Counted from the first letter of the stretch, positions 46,843-55,139 are shown. The stretch: 64,000 nt of DNA from Vineibacter terrae (GCF_008039615.1 NZ_VDUZ01000010.1:62001-126000); one strand, 5' to 3'. Translations and numbers: made by a program. Notes: a model not told the origin generated them from the sequence alone.

Positions 46843-48075
46843 CTATTCCGCGGCCAGCCGGCGCTCGGAATCCTGCATCGGCTTGATCCAGAAGCGGTCC
46901 TCGTTGCGCCACTCCGGGAACATCTCGGCCTTCAGGCGCGGCATCACCTTCTCGGCGAAGAGCTGCGTGGAGTGCCGCACCTTGTCGCCCGGCATGTCGC
47001 CGACCTGGAACAGGGCGAAGATGTTGCCCACGCGCAGCGTCTTGGCGAGGTCGACCATGCGGTCGTAGACCGTCTGCGGCGAGCCGGCGATGACGTAGCC
47101 CTGGTCGACGAGATCCTTCCAGGTGAGCGTCGGATAGTTGCGCAGCTGCGCCTGGGTGAGCTGCGTGATCATGTTGGCCTGCAGCGTCTTGATCGTGCGG
47201 TAGCCGGGCGCGTCGGCGAAGCCCGGATAGACATGCAGGCAGCGATTGTAGAAATAGTGGACGTGCGGCGCGTACAGCCGCTCGGCTTCGGCATCGGTGT
47301 CGGCGACGCAGATCACCTGCGCGAAGCCGCCGCGATAGGGGCTGTCGTCCTTGCCGCTCTTGGCGACGCGCTCCCAGTAGCCGTCCATCAGCTGCTTGGC
47401 GCGCAGATAGCCCGAGTAGCTGAGGTAGCAGTAGGTGTAGTCGAACTCGAGGCAGAAATCGTAGGTCTCCAGCGATCCGCCACCGGGGATGAAGATCGGC
47501 GGCCGCGGCCGCTGGATCGGCTTGGGCCAGCAATTGACGTAGCGCAGCTGCGTGTAGCGGCCGTTGAACGCGAACGGCTCGTCCTCGCGCCACGCCTTCA
47601 TGATCAGCTCGTGCGCCTCGGCGTACTTCTCGCGCGTCAGCGCCGGGATCTGGCCGTAGGCGTAGTTGGTGTCCATCGACGTGCCGACCGGGAAGCCGGC
47701 CACCAGCCGACCGCCGGTGATCACGTCGAGCATGGCGAACTCCTCGGCCACGCGGATCGGCGGGTTGTAAAGCGCGATCGAGTCGCCCAGCACCATCACC
47801 GCTGCCTTCGACGTGCGCCGTGCCAGCGCCGCCGCCATGATGTTGGGCGACGGCATCAGGCCGTAGGCGTTGGCGTGGTGCTCGTTCACGCCCAGCGCGT
47901 CGAAGCCCATCTTCTCGGCGAACTCGAGCTGATCGAGGTAGTCGTGATAGATCTGGTGGCCGCGCTTGGCGTCGTAGAGCGTCGTCGGGATGTCGACCCA
48001 CACCGAACGATATTTCTCGCGGAAATCGTCCGGCAGATGCGGCCACGGCATCAGGTGGAACCAGGTGAACTTCAT
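46843..48075 (-). CDS. LLM-class flavin-dependent oxidoreductase
   Basis: Luciferase-like TIM-barrel monooxygenase using reduced flavin supplied by a partner reductase. The 410 residues show the family start (FAEKMGFDALGVNEHHAN, about 51-68), DSIALYNPPIRVAEEFAMLDVITGGRLVAGFP (positions about 98-129), and IFIPGGGSLETY (residues about 196-207). Substrate unknown. ATG 48075 gives the conserved MKFTWFHLMPW N terminus. Separated from the hydrolase by 86 bases containing a family C repeat. Confidence 0.9.
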   Translation of the reverse strand: MKFTWFHLMPWPHLPDDFREKYRSVWVDIPTTLYDAKRGHQIYHDYLDQLEFAEKMGFDALGVNEHHANAYGLMPSPNIMAAALARRTSKAAVMVLGDSIALYNPPIRVAEEFAMLDVITGGRLVAGFPVGTSMDTNYAYGQIPALTREKYAEAHELIMKAWREDEPFAFNGRYTQLRYVNCWPKPIQRPRPPIFIPGGGSLETYDFCLEFDYTYCYLSYSGYLRAKQLMDGYWERVAKSGKDDSPYRGGFAQVICVADTDAEAERLYAPHVHYFYNRCLHVYPGFADAPGYRTIKTLQANMITQLTQAQLRNYPTLTWKDLVDQGYVIAGSPQTVYDRMVDLAKTLRVGNIFALFQVGDMPGDKVRHSTQLFAEKVMPRLKAEMFPEWRNEDRFWIKPMQDSERRLAAE

Positions 48076-48196
48076 CCCGTCCTCCGGCGGTGCATTGTTT
48101 TTCGCCGGCAGCCTAGCGACTGCCGGCGATCATGAACAACTGTTCATCCCGTGCTATCCGCGCTGCGGAACACCGCAGCGATGTGCCGGAACCGGC

Positions 48197-48517
48197 TCAG
48201 GCGGGCGTCAGCAGCTTCAACCCGACGATGCCGCAGACGATCAGGCCGATGCAGGCCAGGCGCAGCACCGCCGTCGATTCGCCCAGCACGAGCATGCCGA
48301 CAATCACGGTGCCGACGGTGCCGATGCCGGTCCAGATGGCGTAGGCGGTGCCCAGCGGCAGGGTGCGCAGGGCGAGGCCCAGCAGGCCCAGGCTCGCCGC
48401 CATGCTGACGATCGTCGCGATGGTGGGCAGCGGACGCGTGAAGCCGTCGGTGTATTTCAGGCCGACGGCCCAGCCGATCTCGAGAAGGCCGGCGAAGAAA
48501 AGATAGACCCAAGCCAT
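48197..48517 (-). CDS. gdx: SMR-family guanidinium exporter Gdx (SugE type)
   Basis: Small multidrug-resistance dimer in the inner membrane that exchanges guanidinium for protons. The 106-residue product has four membrane helices, and its sequence is of the SugE/Gdx subtype: [18 protein letters not shown] with the essential Glu13 in helix 1, and [19 protein letters not shown] (about 55-73). Start ATG 48517 is decided by GGAGGG 5 bases upstream; an ATG at 48535 lies within the riboswitch fold. The guanidine-II riboswitch directly upstream supports the Gdx assignment over a general drug exporter. Confidence 0.95.
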   Translation of the reverse strand: MAWVYLFFAGLLEIGWAVGLKYTDGFTRPLPTIATIVSMAASLGLLGLALRTLPLGTAYAIWTGIGTVGTVIVGMLVLGESTAVLRLACIGLIVCGIVGLKLLTPA

Positions 48518-48535
48518 GGCAACCCTCCGGTCCAT

Positions 48536-48588
48536 GACAGGGTCGTCCCCGTCGATCGATCATAGAAAAACGCCAGGTCGTCCTGGCG
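48536..48588 (-). ncRNA. Guanidine-II riboswitch (mini-ykkC motif)
   Basis: On the minus strand two hairpins with the same ACGA tetraloop lie in series: CGCCAGG-ACGA-CCTGGCG (48588-48571) and GACGGGG-ACGA-CCCTGTC (48553-48536, one G-U pair). Two stem-loops with ACGR loops in front of a gdx gene define the guanidine-II class. The second hairpin ends about 9 bases before the GGAGGG ribosome site, which fits control of translation start by ligand. Confidence 0.92.
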
Positions 48589-48625
48589 TTCATCATTATA
48601 TGGGGATGGCCAAGGCCCGTTTCAA

Positions 48626-48706
48626 GGTCGGGCCGCGGCGCTCCAGCGCCGCATCCGGCGCGTAGCGCCGGACCTATGAGCGGCGCTGGAGCGCCGCGGC
48701 CCGACC
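48626..48706. repeat. Composite palindrome, family A, copy 3
   Basis: Two perfect 27-base inverted arms (48626-48652 and 48680-48706). Each arm contains the hairpin GCGGCGCT-CC-AGCGCCGC or its complement. A third hairpin TCCGGCGC-GTA-GCGCCGGA (48654-48672) sits in the centre. Read on the minus strand, TCATAGGTCCGGCGC follows the first arm, matching copy 2. It lies between the gdx riboswitch and the 3' end of the formamidase-like gene. Confidence 0.9.
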
Positions 48707-48710
48707 GAAA

Positions 48711-49574
48711 TCAAGGACCGTCCAGAGCCTGCGCGCGGATGGCGCGCACGATGGCGGAGTCGGGCTGCAGATACTGGTTCATGATATCGAAGTGGTTGTA
48801 GCCGGGCAGCACCTCGACGGCCGGATCGAGGCCATGCCGGCGCAGGTGGTGCGAGTAGGCGAACGACTGCTCGATCCAGCGCCATGGCTCGCGCCCGCCG
48901 GCCAGGATGGCGACCGGGCAGGCCAGCATCGGCGCACGCTGCGCCACGTTGTGGCGGGCGGCGAGCTCGGGCGTGAGGTTGAGCTCGGCGTTGACGGTGG
49001 TTCGTATCGCCGGCGCCGGATCGAAGATGCCGCTGATCAGCACCGCGCCCCTGATGAAGCCGGGGTCGATGCCCTGGGCGCGCCAGTCGGCGGCCAGCAC
49101 CTCGGCGCCGAGATGCGCGCCGGCGGAGTGTCCCGATATCGTGATGCGGGCCGGATCGCCGCCGAAGCGGGCGATCTCGCGGCGCGTCCAGGCGACGGCG
49201 GCGATCGCCGAGGCGGCGACGCCGTCCAGCGTCGCGGCCGGACAGAGCTCGTAGTTGGCGATCACCGTGGTGATGCCCAGCGCCGCCAGCGTGCCGGCGA
49301 CGAAGGCGAAGTTCTCCTTGTCCTGCGCCCGCCAATAGCCGCCATGGAGGAAGACATGCACCGGCGCCGCGCCGGCCGACGCCGCGGCGGGAAAGATGTC
49401 GAGCTTGTGCAGGGCGTGCGCGCCATAGGCGACGTCCAGCGTCGCCGTCTTCTGCGCCCGCGCGGCGCCGTTGCTGGCGGCGCGCTCGGCCTGGTAGTCC
49501 TTGAAGTGCGGCACGGCGCGCTGCGGATTGTAGTGCAGCTCGTGCTCGTCGTCGGTGAGGGGCTCGTTGGTCAT
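48711..49574 (-). CDS. Alpha/beta hydrolase, kynurenine-formamidase-like
   Basis: A 287-residue hydrolase of the arylformamidase/hormone-sensitive-lipase-like branch. It has the oxyanion-hole motif HGGYW (about residues 77-81), the nucleophile GHSAGAH (about 148-154), and a His in PGYNHFD near 257. Members of this branch hydrolyse N-formylkynurenine or other amides and esters. ATG 49574 (MTNEPLTDDEHELHYN) was chosen; upstream codons look non-coding. It is the last gene of the peptide-type ABC transporter cluster, 14 bases after the DppC-type permease. Confidence 0.85.
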   Translation of the reverse strand: MTNEPLTDDEHELHYNPQRAVPHFKDYQAERAASNGAARAQKTATLDVAYGAHALHKLDIFPAAASAGAAPVHVFLHGGYWRAQDKENFAFVAGTLAALGITTVIANYELCPAATLDGVAASAIAAVAWTRREIARFGGDPARITISGHSAGAHLGAEVLAADWRAQGIDPGFIRGAVLISGIFDPAPAIRTTVNAELNLTPELAARHNVAQRAPMLACPVAILAGGREPWRWIEQSFAYSHHLRRHGLDPAVEVLPGYNHFDIMNQYLQPDSAIVRAIRAQALDGP

Positions 49575-49588
49575 CGCGTGCGGCTCTC

Positions 49589-50449
49589 CTAGCGGCGGTC
49601 GACGGTGCGTTGCAGGGCGCGGCCGGTCAGCATCAGCGCAAAGGCGGTGATCAGCACGGCAAGCCCGGGGAAGAGCGAGATCCACGGCGCCAGCAGGATC
49701 GCGTCCTTGCCCTGCTGCAGGATGGCGCCCCAGTCCGGCGTCGGCGGCTGCACCCCCAGGCCGAGGAAGCCGAGCGCCGCCTGGATCTGCAGCACCAGGG
49801 GGAACTGCACGATGTACTGTATCAGCACCAGCGGCAGCACATTGCGCAGCACGTGGCGGCGCAGGATCATGGTCTCCGGCAGCCCCAGGCCGCGCGCCGC
49901 CTCGACATAGGTCTTGCCCACCTCGCTCACGGCGCCGGCGCGCGCGATGCGGAAGAAGACCGGCAGATAGATCACGCTCAACGCGAAGATGAGGTTCGCG
50001 GTCTGCGGCCCCAGCACGCCGGTGACGATCACGCCGAGGATGATCGGCGGGAAGCTCAGGATGACGTCGACGAACCGCCCCAGGCCGAGGTCGATCCAGC
50101 CGCCGAAGAAGCCGGAGACCGTGCCCGCGACGCCGCCGACCGCGGCCGCGATCAGCAGGGCGCCGGCGCAGATCGCCAGCGTGATGCGGGTGCCGTGGAT
50201 GACGCGCGCGAAGATGTCCCTGCCGGTGTCGTCGGTGCCGAACAGGTGCGCGGCCGTCGGTGGCTGCAGCGCGTTGGCGACGTCGATGTCATAGGGCGAC
50301 TGGCCGCTGAACAGGCCCGGCGCGATGGCCACCAGGCCGAGCAGCGCCAGCACGAGGCAACCCAGCGCGAGCCCCGGTTCGCGGCGCAAGGTGCGCGACC
50401 AGCGCGGCAGCAGGGGCAGGGGAGCGGTGTCGGTATCGGCCATCGTCAT
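49589..50449 (-). CDS. Dipeptide/oligopeptide-type ABC transporter permease (DppC type)
   Basis: Second inner-membrane channel subunit of the importer. The 286 residues have about six membrane segments, the family N-terminal segment HLFGTDDTGRDIFARVIHGTRI (positions about 67-88), and the EAA-like docking loop EAARGLGLPETMIL near residue 185. It starts with ATG 50449, sharing one base with the stop of the preceding permease (TGATG). Confidence 0.93.
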   Translation of the reverse strand: MTMADTDTAPLPLLPRWSRTLRREPGLALGCLVLALLGLVAIAPGLFSGQSPYDIDVANALQPPTAAHLFGTDDTGRDIFARVIHGTRITLAICAGALLIAAAVGGVAGTVSGFFGGWIDLGLGRFVDVILSFPPIILGVIVTGVLGPQTANLIFALSVIYLPVFFRIARAGAVSEVGKTYVEAARGLGLPETMILRRHVLRNVLPLVLIQYIVQFPLVLQIQAALGFLGLGVQPPTPDWGAILQQGKDAILLAPWISLFPGLAVLITAFALMLTGRALQRTVDRR

Positions 50450-51393
50450 CAGGCCAGCCGCACGCGCGGGTCGATGACGCGGTACAGCAGGTCGACACCC
50501 AGGTTGACCAGCATGGCTGCGACGACGACAACGAGCAGCGCGCCTTGCAGGACAGGATAGTCGCGGGTCTGGATCGCGGTCAGCAGCAGCCGGCCCAGCC
50601 CGGGAATGGCGAATAGCGACTCCACGATCACCACCCCGCCCAGGATCTGGGTCAGCATCAGGCCCATGAAGGTGACCAGCGGGATCGCGATGTTGCGCAG
50701 GATATGCTTGAAGAACACCAGGCGTGCCGGCACGCCCTTGGCGATGGCGGTGCGCACATAGTCCTGGTGCAGGGCCGACACCACGTTCTGGCGCACGAAC
50801 TGGCTGTAGGCCGCAGCCTGCAGCAGGCCGAGCGCCAGGATCGGCAGCACCAGGATGGAGAGATTGTCCGCCAGCGACTCGCCCGGCGCGGCATAGACCA
50901 GCGGCGGCGACCAGCCCAGCATGGACGAGGCCAGCACCAGCAGCATCAGGCCGGTCCAGAACACGGGTGCGGCCAGGCCCAGCAGGTTGAAGGTCTGGAT
51001 CAGCGTGTCGGGCCAGCAGTCTTCATAGACGCCCGACAGCAGGCCCAGCGGCACGCCGACCACGGACGCCAGCGCCAGCGTCAGCAGCGCAATCTCCAGC
51101 GTGACCATGAAGGCGTCCGTCACCATCATGGCGACCGGGCGGCCGCTGGCCCAGCTGGTGCCGAAATCACCCTGCAGCGCGGCGCCGATCCAGCTGCCGT
51201 ATTGCACCCACACCGGCTGGTCCAGGCCGAAGAAGGCGCGCAGCGAGCGGCTGGCCGCCGGATCGCTGGTCTGGCCCAGCATCTGCGCCACCACGTCGCC
51301 CGGCACCGCGCGCACGATCAGGAACACGACGATCGAGGCCAGCACGGCCGTGACGACCGAGGCTGCGAAGCGGCGGGCGAGATAGCGGGTCAT
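50449..51393 (-). CDS. Dipeptide/oligopeptide-type ABC transporter permease (DppB type)
   Basis: First channel subunit. The 314 residues show the DppB N terminus (MTRYLARRFAASVVTAVLAS), a periplasmic part with LDQPVWVQYGSWIG, and the docking loop around TAIAKGVPARLVFFKHILRN (positions about 216-235). ATG 51393 was chosen; an upstream frame runs through a family B repeat. The substrate-binding protein gene lies upstream, separated by that repeat. Confidence 0.93.
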   Translation of the reverse strand: MTRYLARRFAASVVTAVLASIVVFLIVRAVPGDVVAQMLGQTSDPAASRSLRAFFGLDQPVWVQYGSWIGAALQGDFGTSWASGRPVAMMVTDAFMVTLEIALLTLALASVVGVPLGLLSGVYEDCWPDTLIQTFNLLGLAAPVFWTGLMLLVLASSMLGWSPPLVYAAPGESLADNLSILVLPILALGLLQAAAYSQFVRQNVVSALHQDYVRTAIAKGVPARLVFFKHILRNIAIPLVTFMGLMLTQILGGVVIVESLFAIPGLGRLLLTAIQTRDYPVLQGALLVVVVAAMLVNLGVDLLYRVIDPRVRLA

Positions 51394-51404
51394 GGGGGCT
51401 ATTT

Positions 51405-51530
51405 CCTCCCCCAACTTTGTTGGGGGAGGTGGCCGAAGGCCGGAGGGGGAGCCGACGCGGTCCATGTAGCAGAGACCACGTCGGCTCCCCTCCGCCCCTT
51501 CGGGGCACCTCCCCAGCAAAGCTGGGGAGG
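51405..51530. repeat. Inverted pair of family B repeats
   Basis: Two copies in head-to-head orientation between the binding-protein and permease genes. The outer hairpins are CCTCCCCCAAC/GTTGGGGGAGG at the left and CCTCCCCAGC/GCTGGGGAGG at the right. The central arms end in AGCCGACG and CGTCGGCT. Differences between the copies keep base pairing, so structure is conserved. Confidence 0.85.
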
Positions 51531-51544
51531 AAGAAGGCAAATCG

Positions 51545-53134
51545 TCACTTCTTCAGGTACGCCCGCGCCAGGCCGTAGAACCAGCCGGTCGGATGCTGCT
51601 GGTAGTTCTGCACCGCCTCGCTGCGCACGCTGACATGGTCGGCGCTGAACAGCATCACGGTCGGCACCGTCTCGGCCAGCACCTTCTGGAACTGCACGTA
51701 GTCCTCCTTGCGCTTGGCGGCGTCGGTCTCGCTCAGGCCGCGGTCGAGCAGGGCGCTGGCCTCGGCATTGGCCCAGTTGCGGAAATCGGCACCCTCGGGC
51801 GTCTTGTGGAAGTGGCGGTAGAACAGCAGGTGCGGATCGGGCTGCGTCGCCCAGTCGTTGAACGTGAGGCCCATCTGCTTGGACTGGAAGTTCTTGATCC
51901 AGACCCCCAGATCGATGCGGCGGATGGCGAGGTCGATGCCGGCCCGCGCCAGCTGCTGCTTCATCGTGACGGCCGCCGGATCCATCCAGTCGTAGCCGTT
52001 GATGGTGGTGAGCGTGAGGCTGAGCCCGTTGCCGTGGCCGGCAGCGGCCAGCAGCGCCTTGGCCTTCTCGATATCGGGCTTCTGGTTGGGCAGGCTGTCG
52101 AGCGGCGCGCCCCAGCGCTCCTGCATCGCTGGCACCATGGTGCCCAGCACCTTGCCGTAGCCGCCGACGGCGGCGCGCATGATCTCCTCGCGGTCGAGCG
52201 ACAGCGCCACCGCCTGGCGCACGCGCACATCGCCCAGCGGCGCCAGCTCCGAGCCCAGGTCCAGCGCCTTCTGGTTCAGCGACGGCCAGCGCTCCAGCGC
52301 CAGCCCCGGCGCCTTCTCGACCTGCTGGATGTCCTGCGGGCGGGTGAGCAGGGCAAGGTCGACGCGCTTGTTGCGCAGCGCCACGATCAGGCTGGCGCTG
52401 TTGGGCACGAACAGGATGTTGATGCGGTCGAGATAGGGCGCGTCTTGCTCCCAGTAGTGCTCGTTGCGCACCAGGGCGAGGTGGCTGTTGGGCTTGAACT
52501 CGGCCAGCTTGAACGGGCCCGTGCCGACGCTCTTCTGGTTTAGCGCCTGCTTGGCGTCGGGAGCATCGAAGTACCCGGCCGGCACCACGCCGCCATACTT
52601 GTTGCCCAGGGTCATGGGCAGGGCCGCGTTGGGCTTGGACAGCGTGAAGCGCACCGTCGTGTCGTCGACGGCGTCGATGGCCGTGACCAGCGTCAGGTCG
52701 CCGGCGCCGGGCGAGCCGTTCTTGGGGTCGCGCAGGTAGTTGTAGCTGTAGGCCACGTCCTTGGCGGTCATCGCCTGGCCGGTGTGGAACTTCACGCCCG
52801 ACCGCAAGGTCACGGTGTAGACCAGGCCGTCGGGCGATACCGTGTAGCCCTGCGCCAGCAGCGGCATCGCCTCGCCCGACGCGGCCTCATAGAAGAGGCC
52901 CTGGTAGATCAGCACCGTGAAGCGGATGCGCGCGTCGGCGCCCTGGTGGTAGGGATCCAGCGCCGGCGGCTCGACCAGCGAGCCGAAGGTGAGCGTGCCG
53001 CCCTTGGAGGCCCCGGCCGCCTTCGGACCGTAAAGCTCCTGGGCCGCGGCCGGCCTCGCCGGCAGGCCGGTCAGCGCGGCCAGGCCGGCGGCCGTCAGCA
53101 CCCAGCGGCGCGTTGCGTTCATTGCGGGCCTCAT
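51545..53134 (-). CDS. ABC transporter substrate-binding protein, family 5 (peptide type)
   Basis: Periplasmic binding protein of the importer. The 529 residues begin with a signal peptide with an RRW motif (about residues 9-11, possible Tat signal) and cleavage near ARPAAAQE. The family 5 signatures are LTFGSLVEPPALDPYHQG near 48 and LRSGVKFHTGQAMTAKDVAYSYN near 110. The ligand could be a peptide, opine, nickel complex or other small molecule. Start: an upstream in-frame codon lies within a repeat (family D); AGGGAG 8 bases before ATG 53134 supports that start. Confidence 0.9.
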   Translation of the reverse strand: MRPAMNATRRWVLTAAGLAALTGLPARPAAAQELYGPKAAGASKGGTLTFGSLVEPPALDPYHQGADARIRFTVLIYQGLFYEAASGEAMPLLAQGYTVSPDGLVYTVTLRSGVKFHTGQAMTAKDVAYSYNYLRDPKNGSPGAGDLTLVTAIDAVDDTTVRFTLSKPNAALPMTLGNKYGGVVPAGYFDAPDAKQALNQKSVGTGPFKLAEFKPNSHLALVRNEHYWEQDAPYLDRINILFVPNSASLIVALRNKRVDLALLTRPQDIQQVEKAPGLALERWPSLNQKALDLGSELAPLGDVRVRQAVALSLDREEIMRAAVGGYGKVLGTMVPAMQERWGAPLDSLPNQKPDIEKAKALLAAAGHGNGLSLTLTTINGYDWMDPAAVTMKQQLARAGIDLAIRRIDLGVWIKNFQSKQMGLTFNDWATQPDPHLLFYRHFHKTPEGADFRNWANAEASALLDRGLSETDAAKRKEDYVQFQKVLAETVPTVMLFSADHVSVRSEAVQNYQQHPTGWFYGLARAYLKK

Positions 53135-53157
53135 TCTTTTCGCTCCCTTCTGGTGGC

Positions 53158-53243
53158 CTTCATGGTGAGCTTGTCGAACCATGAAGGCCTCGCACAGCGG
53201 TCCGTGCGTGGCGCTTCATGGTTCGACAAGCTCACCATGAAGC
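53158..53243. repeat. Inverted repeat, family D
   Basis: CTTCATGGTGAGCTTG at 53158 is mirrored by CAAGCTCACCATGAAG ending at 53242; inside, GTCGAACCATGAAG faces CTTCATGGTTCGAC. A second copy lies at 53940-54023. It separates the RidA gene from the binding-protein gene. Confidence 0.85.
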
Positions 53244-53251
53244 TTTTCCTT

Positions 53252-53710
53252 TTACTCGGTGTACGCCACGACGAGCTCGATCTCGACGGCGGCGTTGCGC
53301 GGCAGCTCGGCGACGCCGACGGCGGAGCGCGCATGCCGGCCCTTGTCCTCGAACAGGGCGACCAGCAGGTCGGAGGCGGCGTCGATCACCTTGGGCTGGT
53401 CGTTGAAGCCGGGGGCCGAGGCGACGAAGCCCGTGACCTTCAGGATCCGCTCGACGCGGGCCAGGTCGCCCAGGGCATCGGCCAGGCAGGCGATACCCTG
53501 CAGCACGCAGATGCGGGCCTCCTCGCGCGCGGCATCAAGCGACACCTCGCGCCCGACCTTGCCGAAGACGCGCACCTCGCCGTCGACCTTGGGCAGCTGG
53601 CCGCTGACATAGGCCACGCCCTGATGCAGGCTCACCGGCGTGTAGTTGAAGGTCGGCTGCGCCGCCGGCGGCAGGACCAGGCCCAGGCGCTTCAGTCGTT
53701 CAGCGATCAT
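53252..53710 (-). CDS. RidA/YjgF-family protein
   Basis: A 152-residue member of the Rid superfamily; canonical members deaminate reactive enamines and imines, others act as amidohydrolases or endoribonucleases. It shows the YVSGQLPKVDGEV segment (about 34-46), and GVAELPRNAAVEIELVVAY near the C terminus. Canonical RidA has an Arg in its R-x-x-V/C-x-x-x-x-LP-x-x-x-x-VEI motif; here RSAVGVAELPRNAAVEIE keeps it. Its length exceeds the usual ~128, as in Rid subgroups found beside transporters. It lies in the importer cluster, so it may act on the imported compound. Confidence 0.88.
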   Translation of the reverse strand: MIAERLKRLGLVLPPAAQPTFNYTPVSLHQGVAYVSGQLPKVDGEVRVFGKVGREVSLDAAREEARICVLQGIACLADALGDLARVERILKVTGFVASAPGFNDQPKVIDAASDLLVALFEDKGRHARSAVGVAELPRNAAVEIELVVAYTE

Positions 53711-53722
53711 GTCGTCACCCCT

Positions 53723-54155
53723 CTGTCGTCCCGAGCGAAGCGAAGGATCTTGCGGTGCGTCGATCGCACGAGCGGTGCGATGGGAGGGAAAAAGACTTCA
53801 TCACAGAGACACGGAGGGCACAGAGGAACACAGAGAAAACCAACTGCGCGCCGTCGGCGCGCAACATTCTTCTTTCTCCGTGCTCCTCTGTATCCTCTGA
53901 CCTCAAGAATCTTCGCAAGCCGCGGCGATTTTTTATAGCCTTCATGGTGAGCCTGTCGAACCATGAAGGCGTCGCACGGACAGTGGTGCGGCGCTTCATG
54001 GTTCGACAAGCTCACCATGAAGCGTTTTTCCGCCGTTTGGGTTGCGGCCAACGGCTGCGCTGTGTCGCTGTGGTTTGACTTTCCGCGGTAGTTGGTTCGC
54101 GCCATTGCAAGTGATCGGCGCGCCGCAAGGTCCTTCGCTTCGCTCAGGACGACAG
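53723..54155. repeat. Nested repeat island (families D, E and F)
   Basis: This fills the gene-free stretch 53711-54176. From outside in: family E, CTGTCGTCCCGAGCG... (53723-53759), and its inverted partner at 54121-54155 (CGCTTCGCTCAGGACGAC). Inside lie an A/G-rich element (53801-53839, ACAGAGACACGG type) with its inverted partner (53869-53900) around a GCGCGCC/GGCGCGC hairpin, and a family D copy (53940-54023). No gene is seen. Confidence 0.8.
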
Positions 54156-54176
54156 GATGTGGCTTTATCGTCGTCT

Positions 54177-55139
54177 TCATGCCGTCACCGACGCCATGTC
54201 GTCGATCAGGCCGGCGAGGTCGATGGCCGGCGTGAAGCCGGTGTCGCGACAGAAGCGGGCGTCGCTCACCAGCGGGAAGAGCGCGCCCGGCGGCGCGATG
54301 TCGTGCGTGACGAGGAGGTCGGGACGGCGGACTCGGAGCCGGGCGATGATCTCTGGCACCGAGGCAGTGAAGCCGTTGATGTTGTAGGCGCCCGACAGCG
54401 GCGGCGTGCACGCCAGCGCCACCAGGCAGGCGGCGGCGGCGTCGCGCACATGCATGAGGTCGATCGGCTGGTCGTGGAAGGCGATGCGGTGCGTGCCGCC
54501 GGCCGGCGTCGCGCGCAGCAGGCCCATGAGCCCGGCGGCGGCGCCGTCATACCAGAGGCCCGGCCCCAGCACGAGCGGCAGGCGCAGGCCGGCAATCGGC
54601 ATGCCGTGCCGCCGGGCGGCGAACGCCGCAGCTTCCTCCGCCAGGTGCTTGGTGAGGCCGTAGACGGTGCGCGGCCGCTTGGCTGCGTCCTCATCGACCC
54701 GCGCCGCGCCGTAGTCGCCGGCGGGGCCATAGACCACCGTCGAGCTGGTCCACACGACGCGCTCGACCCCGGCCGCGGCGGCGGCGTCGAGCAGGTGGCG
54801 CAAGCCGTCGACGTTCACGGCGAAGGCGCGGTCGGCGTCGCGCTCGCCCGAGCGCATCAGGCCCTCGCGTCCGGCCCCGAAGGCGGCGCAGCAGACCACG
54901 GACGCCGGCCGCACCCGCGCCAGCACGGTGCGCACCAGGGCCTGGTCCTCGAGGCTGCCGACGGTCTCGTCGATGCGGCCGGCAAGGTCGGCCAGCAGGT
55001 CGCAATCCATCGCCGGTCCGAGCACATGCGGACGATGGCCGGCAGCCAGCAGGGCGCGCACGATGTGCGATCCGACGAAGCCGCGTCCGCCGACGACAAC
55101 GACGGAAGCGCATGGTGCGTCAGAGGGTGAGGTCGTCAC
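54177..55139 (-). CDS. NAD-dependent epimerase/dehydratase family protein
   Basis: Extended SDR of 320 residues. It shows the Rossmann motif VVGGRGFVGSHI (about 15-26), a TSSTVVYGP segment with the catalytic Ser/Thr (about 130-138) and the YGLTKHLAEE motif with the catalytic Tyr-x-x-x-Lys (about 159-168). The substrate is unknown; sugar nucleotides are usual for the family, but its place between ABC transporter ATPase and RidA genes suggests a small imported metabolite. It probably starts with GTG 55139, overlapping the stop of the upstream ATPase gene by 20 bases. Confidence 0.88.
   Translation of the reverse strand: MTTSPSDAPCASVVVVGGRGFVGSHIVRALLAAGHRPHVLGPAMDCDLLADLAGRIDETVGSLEDQALVRTVLARVRPASVVCCAAFGAGREGLMRSGERDADRAFAVNVDGLRHLLDAAAAAGVERVVWTSSTVVYGPAGDYGAARVDEDAAKRPRTVYGLTKHLAEEAAAFAARRHGMPIAGLRLPLVLGPGLWYDGAAAGLMGLLRATPAGGTHRIAFHDQPIDLMHVRDAAAACLVALACTPPLSGAYNINGFTASVPEIIARLRVRRPDLLVTHDIAPPGALFPLVSDARFCRDTGFTPAIDLAGLIDDMASVTA

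Noticed and set aside
53158-53245. tRNA-like GGTTCGA motif
   Set aside because: The motif belongs to the family D repeat arms; no acceptor stem, anticodon stem or CCA context can be drawn.
53158-54155. CRISPR array or insertion sequence
   Set aside because: Repeats are inverted pairs of several different families without regular spacers, and no transposase or cas gene is present.
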